Below are positions 12,811 to 20,062 of a DNA stretch of 20,071 nucleotides, piece by piece; the first letter of the stretch is position 1, and the number at the start of each line of letters is the position of its first letter. The translations under genes and the position numbers were made by a program. A model generated the notes under the pieces. It was given only the letters and a program-made list of their open reading frames with translations, had not been told where the DNA came from and ran no database searches. Origin of the DNA: Colimorpha sp045222795 (GTDB lineage Bacteria > Bacteroidota > Bacteroidia > Bacteroidales > P3); NCBI GenBank assembly GCA_045222795.1, contig JBGUZF010000114.1, positions 1-20,071 of the forward strand, read 5' to 3'.

Positions 12811-15800
12811 TATTTCCAGCCTCTGGGCAGGGGCTATTGCACGAAATTCAGGGGCATACATACACTGCATTGTGACAGGACCAGCCATAAAGTGGCCGGG
12901 ATTAGTAACATAGACCTCATATTCGAACACATACTTGCCTTTGTCGATATGCTCTACGTAGCAGCGGGTGTCTGTGTTGTTGACGGTGATATAATAGCTT
13001 AATCCGTTTGTCCATCGCCAGCCGGCACGGGTGCTCAACGGCTCGACACACGACGGACGGCCATCGATGAGTTCTAGGTAATCCATAGCACGGTCGCACT
13101 GGATGTCGATGCGCACTTTGACACGGTCGCCGACCTTAAGAGTGGGTAGTGAATAGTGGGTAGTTGGTAGCACTTGCCCACGACTGCTATCCACTACACA
13201 CTCCCCACTACCAACTAAGCTGAAGCTGCGCTTCAGCGTGATACCCATCTCCGAAGAGGGTATCTTGTCCATATCGTCGGCGAACAGATAGTAGACTGCA
13301 CCCCAAGCGATACCGTCGTCCTGCTTGCGGATGACGATGTCGCTGCTGCCACTGGCACGAAGTGCAGCGAGGTCGTCACCCGTCCAACGCTGCGAGCGGT
13401 AGCCTTCCCTACCCTGCGCATCGGCAGTCATTTCGGTACCAAAGACATTCATCTCCACCACCGATGGACTTTCCACTTTACGCTTTCCACTTTCCACTAA
13501 CAAGGCATCGATGGCCTTGGTGGTGGCGGCCTCGTTGCCCCAGTGGGTGGTCTGCTTCTGCTTGAGGAGCCACTGCTGCATGAGGCCTATGGTCTCGCGG
13601 TCGTCGGGCGTTATCTCGGCGAAGGCCTGTATGAGGAGAGCCTGCGTCTCAATTGGACGCTGGTACCAGAACCAACTGCTGGTGTTGTCGCGCCAATACA
13701 TGCCCATCTCGTCGCTGGTGAGCGACTTCTCCTTGATGCGGCGCAGCAGGTCGAGAGCCTGCTTGCGGTCGCCGTGACGGTGGAAGATGAGGGCCAACTG
13801 GGCCTGCGTGTATAGATTCCCGTAGTCCTTGTAGCCCTTGAGGGCATTGGAATAGTAGAACTTATAGGCCTCGGTATTGGCTTTGCCGTAGAACGAGCGG
13901 GTGTAGAGGTAGTCTATGTCGGTGGGCTGCCAAGTATACCCCTTCTTCAGGTATGGCTTAATGTATTTCTCGTAATAACGCTGTTGTTCTTTATCCACAT
14001 ATACAAGAGCCTTTTCAGTCTCAGATTTCAACTTTCCACTTTCAATTTTCAACTTTTTAAGTACCTGCTGCGTGACCCAAAGGGAGCTCTGTCCGTCGGG
14101 CATCCAGCTCCAACCGCCGTCGGGATTCTGGCGGGAGGTGAGTTGAGATGTGAGGGTTGAGATCTGAGAATTAAGCTTCTCTTTGTCGAAGTAGTTGGCC
14201 ACGGCGGCCATTTGATCCTCCTCGCTCTGGGCGTCCTGCACCCACGGCGTAGCCTTCAGTAGGGTCTGCTTCACGTCCTCATTCATCTTAAGGCGACTCT
14301 CGCCAGGTTTATCTAGTTCAACAAGGCCTACTAGTTCAACTAGTTCGCGGCCTTTACTATTTATATACAGCTGGTTGGCAAGGTAGAGCGTCGAAGGGTT
14401 CTCCATAGTCTTGAGGTAGGGCATACATTTGATGGCCAGCCATACGGGATTACTGGTCACCTCGGCGGCCACCAGACGTGGCTCACGGCTGTCGCTGCCC
14501 GCCGTGAACTCGGGCATCGAGTAGCGCTTCTCCCCTGCCCCGTTGATGTACATGGCCTGGCTGACGGTGACAGCCTGACGGTTGGTGACCACAGGCATCT
14601 GTCCCTGCTCGCCGTCGCTGAGGGTGCCATCGGGCGTGTGGCAGGTGGCCACAATGCGGTAGGTAGCAACGTAGACTCCCTGCGGCACCTCCACTGGGAA
14701 GGTCACCTGCGCGGCATCCTTCACCTTCACCTCTTCGGTATGGTGGCAGATGGTGTCGCCCGTAGCAGCATCAGTAAGCACAAAGAACACCTCCACTGGA
14801 AATTCCTCATTCCTCATTCCTAATTCCTCATTATTAAGCACCACCTTGGCCATCAGCGCCAGCGAGTCGCCGCTACGCAGGAAGCGCGGCATGTTGGGCT
14901 GCACCATAAGGGGCTTGGCGGTGACGAGGGTACGGTCGAGGGTTCCTATCTTGACGTCGCGGGTGACGGCAAGACCTTTGACATTCCAGCGTGTGAGCAG
15001 TTCGGGCACCGTGAAGCGGTAGGTCACCGTGCCGTCGGCGCCGGTGCGCAGCTTGGGAGCGAAGAAAGCCAGCGTGTTGAGGTTGGTGCGCACCTGGGGC
15101 TCCTCGCCCGCAGTGGTAATGCTGGCAGCGGTCTCCTCGAGTATCTCAACAGCTTCAAGCTTGCTGGCATTCCTTGCCATAGGGGCAACTGCCATGTCGA
15201 GACTTTCCTCTTCCATTTCCACTTCGTCTGCACAAACCGAAAGTTCAACCGCCGCCTGGTTGGCAACACCGGCAGACTTATACATGCGCCTACCGCGCCA
15301 TGAGCTATAGTACGGCAGCGCCTCTTTGAGGGTCCACATCGAAGTATAGCCGCCCTGATAGTAGAGGCGCCGGTATTCGTTAAGCCAATGGCCGATGCCG
15401 CCTGTGACAAGCAGCGGACTGATGCCACTGGAGAGGTTCGTCCGCCACGGCGAGAAACCCCAATCCCATCCCCATGTATTGCCATACGAGTTCAGCGCGT
15501 CGTCGTACATCGTCATCAACAACGCACTCCTAACTCCTGACTCATAACTCTTAACTGAAATGGTCCATTCTTCCTGTTCGCCGGGCAGCAGCTTGTCGCG
15601 GAAGGTGGCAATGTCGACCTTCAGCTGCTTGTGGCTGAATGGCACATAGACGCGCTGCTGCCACTGGCACTCGACGCCTTCGCGCACGCTGATGAGGTCG
15701 ATCTGGAAGCCGCCGAGCATAGTGCTGTCGACGGGTATCTCGATGCTGCGTATCTCGTCCGATAGGCGGACAAGGCTAAAGTCGCGCACCTCGTTGCCTA

Positions 15801-18456
15801 TGCGCAGTATATAGTAAACCTCCACGTCCTTGAATCGCGAGCCGAACCGCAGACGCGCCGTCTCGCCCACCTCCACCTTGGTCTTCTCCACCTCGGCCCA
15901 CAGCAGCCGCTGAGACGGCACCTTCTTGGCCACGGGAGCCACGTAGGTGAGGTATTCCGTCACCGTATCGGCCCCTTCGGCACTAATGGTAACCCTATAC
16001 ACGCCACTCTCGCCGTTCCAGCCCTTCGAGGCAACCGGCCAGTTAGCAGGGGTGTTATACTCTATTCCGTAGGCCAGCAGCGGGAAGGCCTTATGCCATT
16101 CGGCCTCGGTCATAGTGTGGTGCACATCCTCGCGGAGCAGAGGATGGTCGAGCCGCGGTTCGGCGGGCTGATGCAACAGTTCAACCTTAGTCTTCACCTC
16201 GCTGGGGAGCGGGTTGCCGTTGATGTCGACATGCTTCACCTTGAGGTTACCGGGCGTGCTGCCGCTCTCGAGGTATACGAAAGCGTTGGTATAGCCCACA
16301 CGCATGCTGCTGACGGCATTGTGGCTCTCGCCGTTCAAGTCGGTGACATCCACATGCACCACGTATTCGAACGAAGGCTTCGTGGAGAGCTCGACGTTGC
16401 TGTCGGGTTCGGGCGTGAAGACGACGCTGAAGCTGCCGTCGGCGGCGGTGGAGGTCTCGCCGCTGGCCACCTCGCTCTCGTTGTAGAAATCGTCATAGAA
16501 CCACCAGCAGCGGTGGAGCTGACGCCGCACCACACGGTACTGCACACGGGCACCGCTCACCGGCACCGCGCTGTAGCTCGCCGCAAGGCCCTTCACCGTA
16601 TACGGAACGCCAAACTGTGGAGCTACATACTCCTCCACCCTCGCTTCGCTCGGGTCCCCCTCCCCTATCTTAGGGGAGGAGCTGGATAGTTGTACCATGA
16701 ACTTCGGCTGCTTGTATTCCTCCACACGGACCCACTCCCAAACAGGCACTTTGCCGTCGCCGATATTCCTTATAGAGTATGCACCTGCAATACGGTCGGT
16801 GGGAACAACGAAACTGGCGTTCGCAATGCCGAAGTCGTCAGTAGCGAGGTCGACGGTGTCGATTGCCTGATTGTTGGGGTCGGTGAATTCCAGTTTCAGA
16901 GGCTCGTCGGTTGCCACCTCGGCTTCCAAGCCATCGGTGCGGTAAACCACAACAGCCACCTGAATGGTGTCGCCGGGCTTGTAGATGGGACGGTCGGTGC
17001 GCACCTCGGCACGCAGACGCATCGAGGTGTCGGACTTGTTGCTGCTATTACTGTAGCGCGTCGTAAGGCGGTAACCATCGCGCTCGACGACAATCTGGTC
17101 GCCCCATCGCGGCTTCTCATATTCCAACCGATAGCGGCCGTAACGGTCGGTGACAGCCGTTGCCATCACAGTGACCTTATCGTTGTAATCTCTACGTTCC
17201 ACGCGCATATCCTGTCCTGCAATGGGACGGCCAGTGCGGCGGTCGAGCAGCAGGCCTTCCTGCCCATTGTCGGACGAGCCGACGCCATAGCACTGCATAA
17301 GCAGCATCTCGGTGCTGTTCACCGCGTAAACCATGAAGCCGTCGGTCTTGAAGTCCTCGCTCGGCGACACCAGCAGCAGCCAGCGGCCAGTCTTCAACGC
17401 CGGCAGCGACACATAACTCTCGGCATATTTGTACTCTTTGCCGCTCTCCACTTTCCACTCTCCACTTTCCACTCTCTTCGCTGCCAGCAGCTTGCCCTTG
17501 GCCTTGTCGCTCCAGCGGTAGTCGTCGATGTAGTTGACGATGCGGTAGTACAGTTTGTCGACATTACGGTGGCGCACCCGCTGCAGGCTAGACTGGCCGG
17601 GAATGACCCACAGGCTGCTAGTCTCCATGCTCACGCGCTTCTGCTTTATCTCGTTGCGGAGGTTGGCGCACTCGATGCCTCCCTCGCTCTTCGGCGCCAG
17701 CATAACGGCCGTGTCGCAGTAGCGCAAGGCAATAACATAGTCGCCGTTGCCGTTGCACCAGTTGGCGGCACGTTGGTAAAGCAATGTATAATAGGGACTC
17801 TTCGTGCCGCGGAACTTTGCTATCGACTCCCCGATGCGCTCAAGCGACAAAGGGTGGTTGGGTACAAAAGTTAGACGGTCGAGCAGACGGTTCTCGAGCC
17901 AGATGCGAATATCGTCGCCGTCCTTAGCATGGAAGTCCACCAGCATGCGCTCCAGCTCCACGCGCCGCTGCACGGTGGTCTTGTCATAGTCGTTCTGTAT
18001 GCGTTGCACCACCACGTCGAAGGCCGTGGGCGTCATCCCCGTCCCCTTCTCGGCGTTGCAGTACATCCTTATCTTCTCTACAGGCGTCTGCTTCAGCACG
18101 TCGCTGTAGGCCAGTGCCGAGTCGTACTCAGCAAGAAACGTGTAGCACAGGGCCTTCTCGACACCATCGAGGTGCGGCAGCAGTGCACGGTAGCGCGCCT
18201 CTGCGCTGTCGCGGACATCCTCTTGGTAGTAGGCTGCCGCCTCGGACATGTGGTAGGCTGCCGCCAGCAGGTTACTGCCACTCTTGTACTCCTTCTCGGC
18301 CAACTCGTAAGCGCTCTTGTAGGAACCCTCGCCCATCAGCTTGTCGAACCGTGTCCACACATCCTGAGCGGTGGCGGAATTAATAATTAATAATGTAGAA
18401 TTAAAAATGATGCTAACGCACAGCACTATCTTAACAATATTATGTTTCATTCCCAT
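12799..18456 (-). CDS. Alpha-2-macroglobulin-like envelope protein lacking the thioester motif
   Basis: Very large exported protein of 1885 residues. A signal peptide (cleavage probably after Ala30, before QDVW) has no lipobox cysteine. A helical, TPR-like region (about 35-240) is followed by macroglobulin domains. MG2 is seen around 489 as RTDRPIYKPGDTIQVAV. The bait-flanking segment VRTNLNTLAFFAPKLRT and the A2M signature LTRWNVKGLAVTRDVKIG lie near 1157. In the thiol-ester helical domain, PYLKTMENPSTLYLANQLY (Met1351 to Thr1356 inside) stands where homologues have CxEQ, so no thioester can form; NPDGGWSWMPDGQSSLWVTQ follows. Relatives trap proteases or act in envelope defence; here activity would have to be thioester-independent. 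At least eleven heptad or nonad repeat tracts are read through in frame. Met3 is an alternative start. Confidence 0.88.
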   Translation of the reverse strand: MGMKHNIVKIVLCVSIIFNSTLLIINSATAQDVWTRFDKLMGEGSYKSAYELAEKEYKSGSNLLAAAYHMSEAAAYYQEDVRDSAEARYRALLPHLDGVEKALCYTFLAEYDSALAYSDVLKQTPVEKIRMYCNAEKGTGMTPTAFDVVVQRIQNDYDKTTVQRRVELERMLVDFHAKDGDDIRIWLENRLLDRLTFVPNHPLSLERIGESIAKFRGTKSPYYTLLYQRAANWCNGNGDYVIALRYCDTAVMLAPKSEGGIECANLRNEIKQKRVSMETSSLWVIPGQSSLQRVRHRNVDKLYYRIVNYIDDYRWSDKAKGKLLAAKRVESGEWKVESGKEYKYAESYVSLPALKTGRWLLLVSPSEDFKTDGFMVYAVNSTEMLLMQCYGVGSSDNGQEGLLLDRRTGRPIAGQDMRVERRDYNDKVTVMATAVTDRYGRYRLEYEKPRWGDQIVVERDGYRLTTRYSNSSNKSDTSMRLRAEVRTDRPIYKPGDTIQVAVVVYRTDGLEAEVATDEPLKLEFTDPNNQAIDTVDLATDDFGIANASFVVPTDRIAGAYSIRNIGDGKVPVWEWVRVEEYKQPKFMVQLSSSSPKIGEGDPSEARVEEYVAPQFGVPYTVKGLAASYSAVPVSGARVQYRVVRRQLHRCWWFYDDFYNESEVASGETSTAADGSFSVVFTPEPDSNVELSTKPSFEYVVHVDVTDLNGESHNAVSSMRVGYTNAFVYLESGSTPGNLKVKHVDINGNPLPSEVKTKVELLHQPAEPRLDHPLLREDVHHTMTEAEWHKAFPLLAYGIEYNTPANWPVASKGWNGESGVYRVTISAEGADTVTEYLTYVAPVAKKVPSQRLLWAEVEKTKVEVGETARLRFGSRFKDVEVYYILRIGNEVRDFSLVRLSDEIRSIEIPVDSTMLGGFQIDLISVREGVECQWQQRVYVPFSHKQLKVDIATFRDKLLPGEQEEWTISVKSYESGVRSALLMTMYDDALNSYGNTWGWDWGFSPWRTNLSSGISPLLVTGGIGHWLNEYRRLYYQGGYTSMWTLKEALPYYSSWRGRRMYKSAGVANQAAVELSVCADEVEMEEESLDMAVAPMARNASKLEAVEILEETAASITTAGEEPQVRTNLNTLAFFAPKLRTGADGTVTYRFTVPELLTRWNVKGLAVTRDVKIGTLDRTLVTAKPLMVQPNMPRFLRSGDSLALMAKVVLNNEELGMRNEEFPVEVFFVLTDAATGDTICHHTEEVKVKDAAQVTFPVEVPQGVYVATYRIVATCHTPDGTLSDGEQGQMPVVTNRQAVTVSQAMYINGAGEKRYSMPEFTAGSDSREPRLVAAEVTSNPVWLAIKCMPYLKTMENPSTLYLANQLYINSKGRELVELVGLVELDKPGESRLKMNEDVKQTLLKATPWVQDAQSEEDQMAAVANYFDKEKLNSQISTLTSQLTSRQNPDGGWSWMPDGQSSLWVTQQVLKKLKIESGKLKSETEKALVYVDKEQQRYYEKYIKPYLKKGYTWQPTDIDYLYTRSFYGKANTEAYKFYYSNALKGYKDYGNLYTQAQLALIFHRHGDRKQALDLLRRIKEKSLTSDEMGMYWRDNTSSWFWYQRPIETQALLIQAFAEITPDDRETIGLMQQWLLKQKQTTHWGNEAATTKAIDALLVESGKRKVESPSVVEMNVFGTEMTADAQGREGYRSQRWTGDDLAALRASGSSDIVIRKQDDGIAWGAVYYLFADDMDKIPSSEMGITLKRSFSLVGSGECVVDSSRGQVLPTTHYSLPTLKVGDRVKVRIDIQCDRAMDYLELIDGRPSCVEPLSTRAGWRWTNGLSYYITVNNTDTRCYVEHIDKGKYVFEYEVYVTNPGHFMAGPVTMQCMYAPEFRAIAPAQRLEISGK
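13141..13214. repeat. Inverted pair of heptanucleotide tracts
   Basis: The left tract (13141-13168) has units AGTGGGT, AGTGAAT, AGTGGGT, AGTTGGT. The right tract (13187-13214) has CTATCCA, CTACACA, CTCCCCA, CTACCAA. Read as reverse complements over 30 bases they agree at about 23 positions. They encode residues 1748-1772 of the alpha-2-macroglobulin-like protein. Confidence 0.88.
13468..13498. repeat. Heptanucleotide tract, ACTTTCC type
   Basis: Units ACTTTCC, ACTTTAC, GCTTTCC, ACTTTCC. They encode VESGKRKVES at about residues 1654-1664 of the alpha-2-macroglobulin-like protein. Confidence 0.9.
14012..14053. repeat. Heptanucleotide tract, TTTCAAC type
   Basis: Units TTTCAAC, TTTCCAC, TTTCAAT, TTTCAAC (14026-14053), preceded by two weaker units (TTTTCAG, TCTCAGA). 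They encode LKIESGKLKSETEK at about residues 1468-1482. Confidence 0.88.
14137..14171. repeat. Heptanucleotide tract, TGAGATC type
   Basis: Units GGTGAGT, TGAGATG, TGAGGGT, TGAGATC, TGAGAAT, opposite in purine/pyrimidine sense to most other tracts in this gene. They encode SQISTLTSQLTS at about residues 1429-1440. Confidence 0.88.
14313..14348. repeat. Nonanucleotide tract, CTAGTTCAA type
   Basis: Units CTAGTTCAA, CAAGGCCTA, CTAGTTCAA, CTAGTTCGC. On the opposite strand the core is TTGAACTAG, close to the TTGAACTAC unit at 11706-11741. They encode ELVELVGLVELD at about residues 1370-1382; a 9-base unit preserves frame. Confidence 0.85.
14802..14836. repeat. Heptanucleotide tract, ATTCCTC type
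   Basis: Units ATTCCTC, ATTCCTC, ATTCCTA, ATTCCTC, ATTATTA. They encode NNEELGMRNEEF at about residues 1208-1219. Confidence 0.92.
15526..15556. repeat. Heptanucleotide tract, ACTCCTA type
   Basis: Units ACTCCTA, ACTCCTG, ACTCATA, ACTCTTA. They encode SYESGVRSA at about residues 968-978. The first unit is the same as in the truA tract 12 kb away. Confidence 0.88.
16638..16679. repeat. GC-rich hairpin element inside the alpha-2-macroglobulin gene
   Basis: CCTCCCCTA (16659-16667) and TAGGGGAGG (16671-16679) form a perfect 9-base stem with a 3-base loop. It is preceded by CCCTCGCTTCGCTCGGG (16638-16654), with the direct repeat TCGCT-TCGCT. The frame stays open and gives PKIGEGDPSEAR. The element has a different sequence type from the heptad tracts. 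Confidence 0.8.
17444..17471. repeat. Heptanucleotide tract, CTTTCCA type
   Basis: Units alternate CTCTCCA and CTTTCCA, twice each. They encode VESGEWKVESGK at about residues 327-338. Confidence 0.92.
18379..18413. repeat. Heptanucleotide tract encoding the alpha-2-macroglobulin signal peptide core
   Basis: Units ATTAATA, ATTAATA, ATGTAGA, ATTAAAA, ATGATGC. On the coding strand they encode SIIFNSTLLIIN, residues 15-26, the hydrophobic core of the signal peptide. Confidence 0.88.
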
Positions 18457-18460
18457 ATTT

Positions 18461-18488
18461 TCAATTGCTAATTCTTAATTATTAATTA
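18461..18488. repeat. Heptanucleotide tract in the alpha-2-macroglobulin leader
   Basis: Units TCAATTG, CTAATTC, TTAATTA, TTAATTA, just upstream of the start codon. It is roughly the reverse complement of the tract at 18379-18413, so the two flank the start of the gene as an inverted pair. Confidence 0.85.
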
Positions 18489-18490
18489 TC

Positions 18491-18519
18491 AAAAAGGGGC
18501 GCTAAATGCACCCCCTTAA
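18491..18519 (-). terminator. Intrinsic terminator of the OmpA-domain gene
   Basis: On the minus strand AAGGGG pairs with CCCCTT (plus 18512-18517 and 18494-18499), with an inner GC pair around the loop, and is followed by a short T-run (18495-18491). It lies about 20 bases after the OmpA-domain stop. Confidence 0.7.
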
Positions 18520-18538
18520 ATTCATTTCAATTATCACT

Positions 18539-20032
18539 TTACTGCACATCTCCCAGCTTGCCGGTGATGATCAGTTCGATCTTCACACCGCTGAAGCCGG
18601 AGCCCTTCTCCAATGCCGCCGAAGCAGCACGCTTAATTTCGTTCTTGGTCATTCCCGACACGGTGATGCGGTCGTCTTTGATGCCTTTCTCCACGAAGTA
18701 CTGCTTCACGGATTTGGCCCTTTCGAGCGAGAGAAGCATGTCGGCCTCGGTATTAACACCGTAGCTCTGCACATAGCCCTTCACCAGGAAGGTGATGTCG
18801 GGGTGGTTGCGGAACATGGCCACATAGTCCATCAGGACCGAGTCGTAGTTGGCTATAAGCGTCGCCTCGCCGTCCTCAAAATAGATGTCCTTTATCGGGA
18901 ACGTAGAGCCGCGCTCGGTGCGCTCCAGGCGGAACATCATCATGGTGTCGCCTCGGTGCATCAGCTCGCGGGCGTTGAACTCCTTGAAGACCGAGAAGTA
19001 GCCGTCGCGCTTGGCATACAGCGTATAGTTGAATCCGGGGACGAACTTAATCTTGCCGCCGCGGTAGTGCTGGTCCTTCACTATGGGACGCTCCACACCG
19101 CCGTTGCCGCGCTCGATGATCATGAGGTCGACGTCGACATAGCGGCGGGCCTTGCGGTCGTAGAACACCACCAGGGGCTCGTAGGCGTCGGCATGCACGC
19201 TCACCGTGATAGTGTGGCCCATGCCGTTGCCCGACACATTGTCGAGAACAATATAATACTCCTCGCCCATCCTCACAGGTATCGACTTGATGAAGCCGCC
19301 GAACTGTTTCTTGGTGAGCATCTTGTCCTTGGCGTCGACACTCATGCCGATATGAGGCTTGGCGACAGCCTCCATCTCGAAGACCGGGGTCTCGGGCTGC
19401 TGTTTAGGTTTCGCGGCCGCACCGGTGGCAGGCTTCTTGCCTTTGGCGCTGCCGCTCTGGAGGGCGCTGACACCGAGGGCCACACTGTCGACACCGCCCA
19501 TATTCACAGCCAAGGGGTTCACCTTGTTCTGCATCACCTGGTTGGGGAAATAGGCACCTGTGTTCTTATACACAAGGAAATCATAGTCGTCCCATTCGCT
19601 CCGCTGCACGATGCTTATCTCCATCATACCGTTGTAGGGAGCCTTGAACTTGTACCACACCGTGTTGTGCTCACGCTCGAAGATGTTCGGGTGCTGCTTG
19701 TCGGCGACCACCTCCTGCACACGGCCGGCGCCCATGGGCATCGTAGTCGGGCCGTAGGGCTTGTCGTTCTGCAACTGGATGGCGAACATACAGTCGTTCG
19801 AATTATAGGGAAGCTCAATCTCCGAAGGTTTCTGCTCGGCAGGCGTGGCGGTCTTCTTCGGCTGGGCCTTCTTCTCTGCAGGCTTTTGCGCTGCGGGTTT
19901 CGGTTTTCTCGGAGGACGCTTGTTGGCCTGAGCCTCAGCATCAATGCCCATACCGACAACCAGCATGCACATCGTCAGCACTGCCAAGAGACGGTTCCAT
20001 TTTATAGGTTTAAATAGCATTATATTACGCAT
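18539..20032 (-). CDS. OmpA-domain outer-membrane-associated protein
   Basis: Exported protein of about 497 residues. A signal peptide (LLAVLTMCMLVVGMGIDAEA) is followed by a basic K/P/A-rich linker (about 35-65) and a central beta-rich region with DNDYDFLVY-like sequence (EWDDYDFLVYKNTG). The last 120 residues form an OmpA-like domain: FEDGEATLIANYDSVLMDYV, VKGYVQSYGVNTEADMLLSL, ERAKSVKQYFVEKGIKDDRI. The arginine of the peptidoglycan site is kept (ERAKSV, about 437), but the partner aspartate of the usual GHTDxxG is missing (KGYVQSYG, about 417-424). The ATG at 20032 was preferred over a TTG at 20050, because the -7 element at 20055-20062 puts the transcription start at or after that TTG. 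ATG 20020 is also possible. Confidence 0.82.
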   Translation of the reverse strand: MRNIMLFKPIKWNRLLAVLTMCMLVVGMGIDAEAQANKRPPRKPKPAAQKPAEKKAQPKKTATPAEQKPSEIELPYNSNDCMFAIQLQNDKPYGPTTMPMGAGRVQEVVADKQHPNIFEREHNTVWYKFKAPYNGMMEISIVQRSEWDDYDFLVYKNTGAYFPNQVMQNKVNPLAVNMGGVDSVALGVSALQSGSAKGKKPATGAAAKPKQQPETPVFEMEAVAKPHIGMSVDAKDKMLTKKQFGGFIKSIPVRMGEEYYIVLDNVSGNGMGHTITVSVHADAYEPLVVFYDRKARRYVDVDLMIIERGNGGVERPIVKDQHYRGGKIKFVPGFNYTLYAKRDGYFSVFKEFNARELMHRGDTMMMFRLERTERGSTFPIKDIYFEDGEATLIANYDSVLMDYVAMFRNHPDITFLVKGYVQSYGVNTEADMLLSLERAKSVKQYFVEKGIKDDRITVSGMTKNEIKRAASAALEKGSGFSGVKIELIITGKLGDVQ

Positions 20033-20054
20033 AATTGCACTATTTTTCAAAATG

Positions 20055-20062
20055 CAAACTTA
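20055..20062 (-). promoter_or_regulatory. Candidate -7 element for the OmpA-domain gene
   Basis: TAAGTTTG on the minus strand matches TAnnTTTG. The -33 element would lie beyond the window edge. Transcription would start near 20046-20050. Confidence 0.5.

Noticed and set aside
12723..14171. The repeat tracts as a CRISPR array
   Set aside because: Units are 7-11 bases, directly abutting and degenerate, without spacers of constant length, and no cas gene is present.
16690..17874. A 394-codon open frame on the plus strand
   Set aside because: It lies wholly inside the alpha-2-macroglobulin-like gene on the opposite strand and shows no recognisable motif.
18506..20017. A 503-codon open frame on the plus strand, opposite the OmpA-domain gene
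   Set aside because: It is a shadow of the real gene in GC-rich sequence. The translation is rich in H, V, L and D, with no domain or signal, while the minus strand gives a signal peptide and an OmpA domain.
20048..20050. TTG as the start of the OmpA-domain gene
   Set aside because: The -7 element at 20055-20062 places transcription initiation at about this position, so an ATG at 20032 or 20020 fits better.
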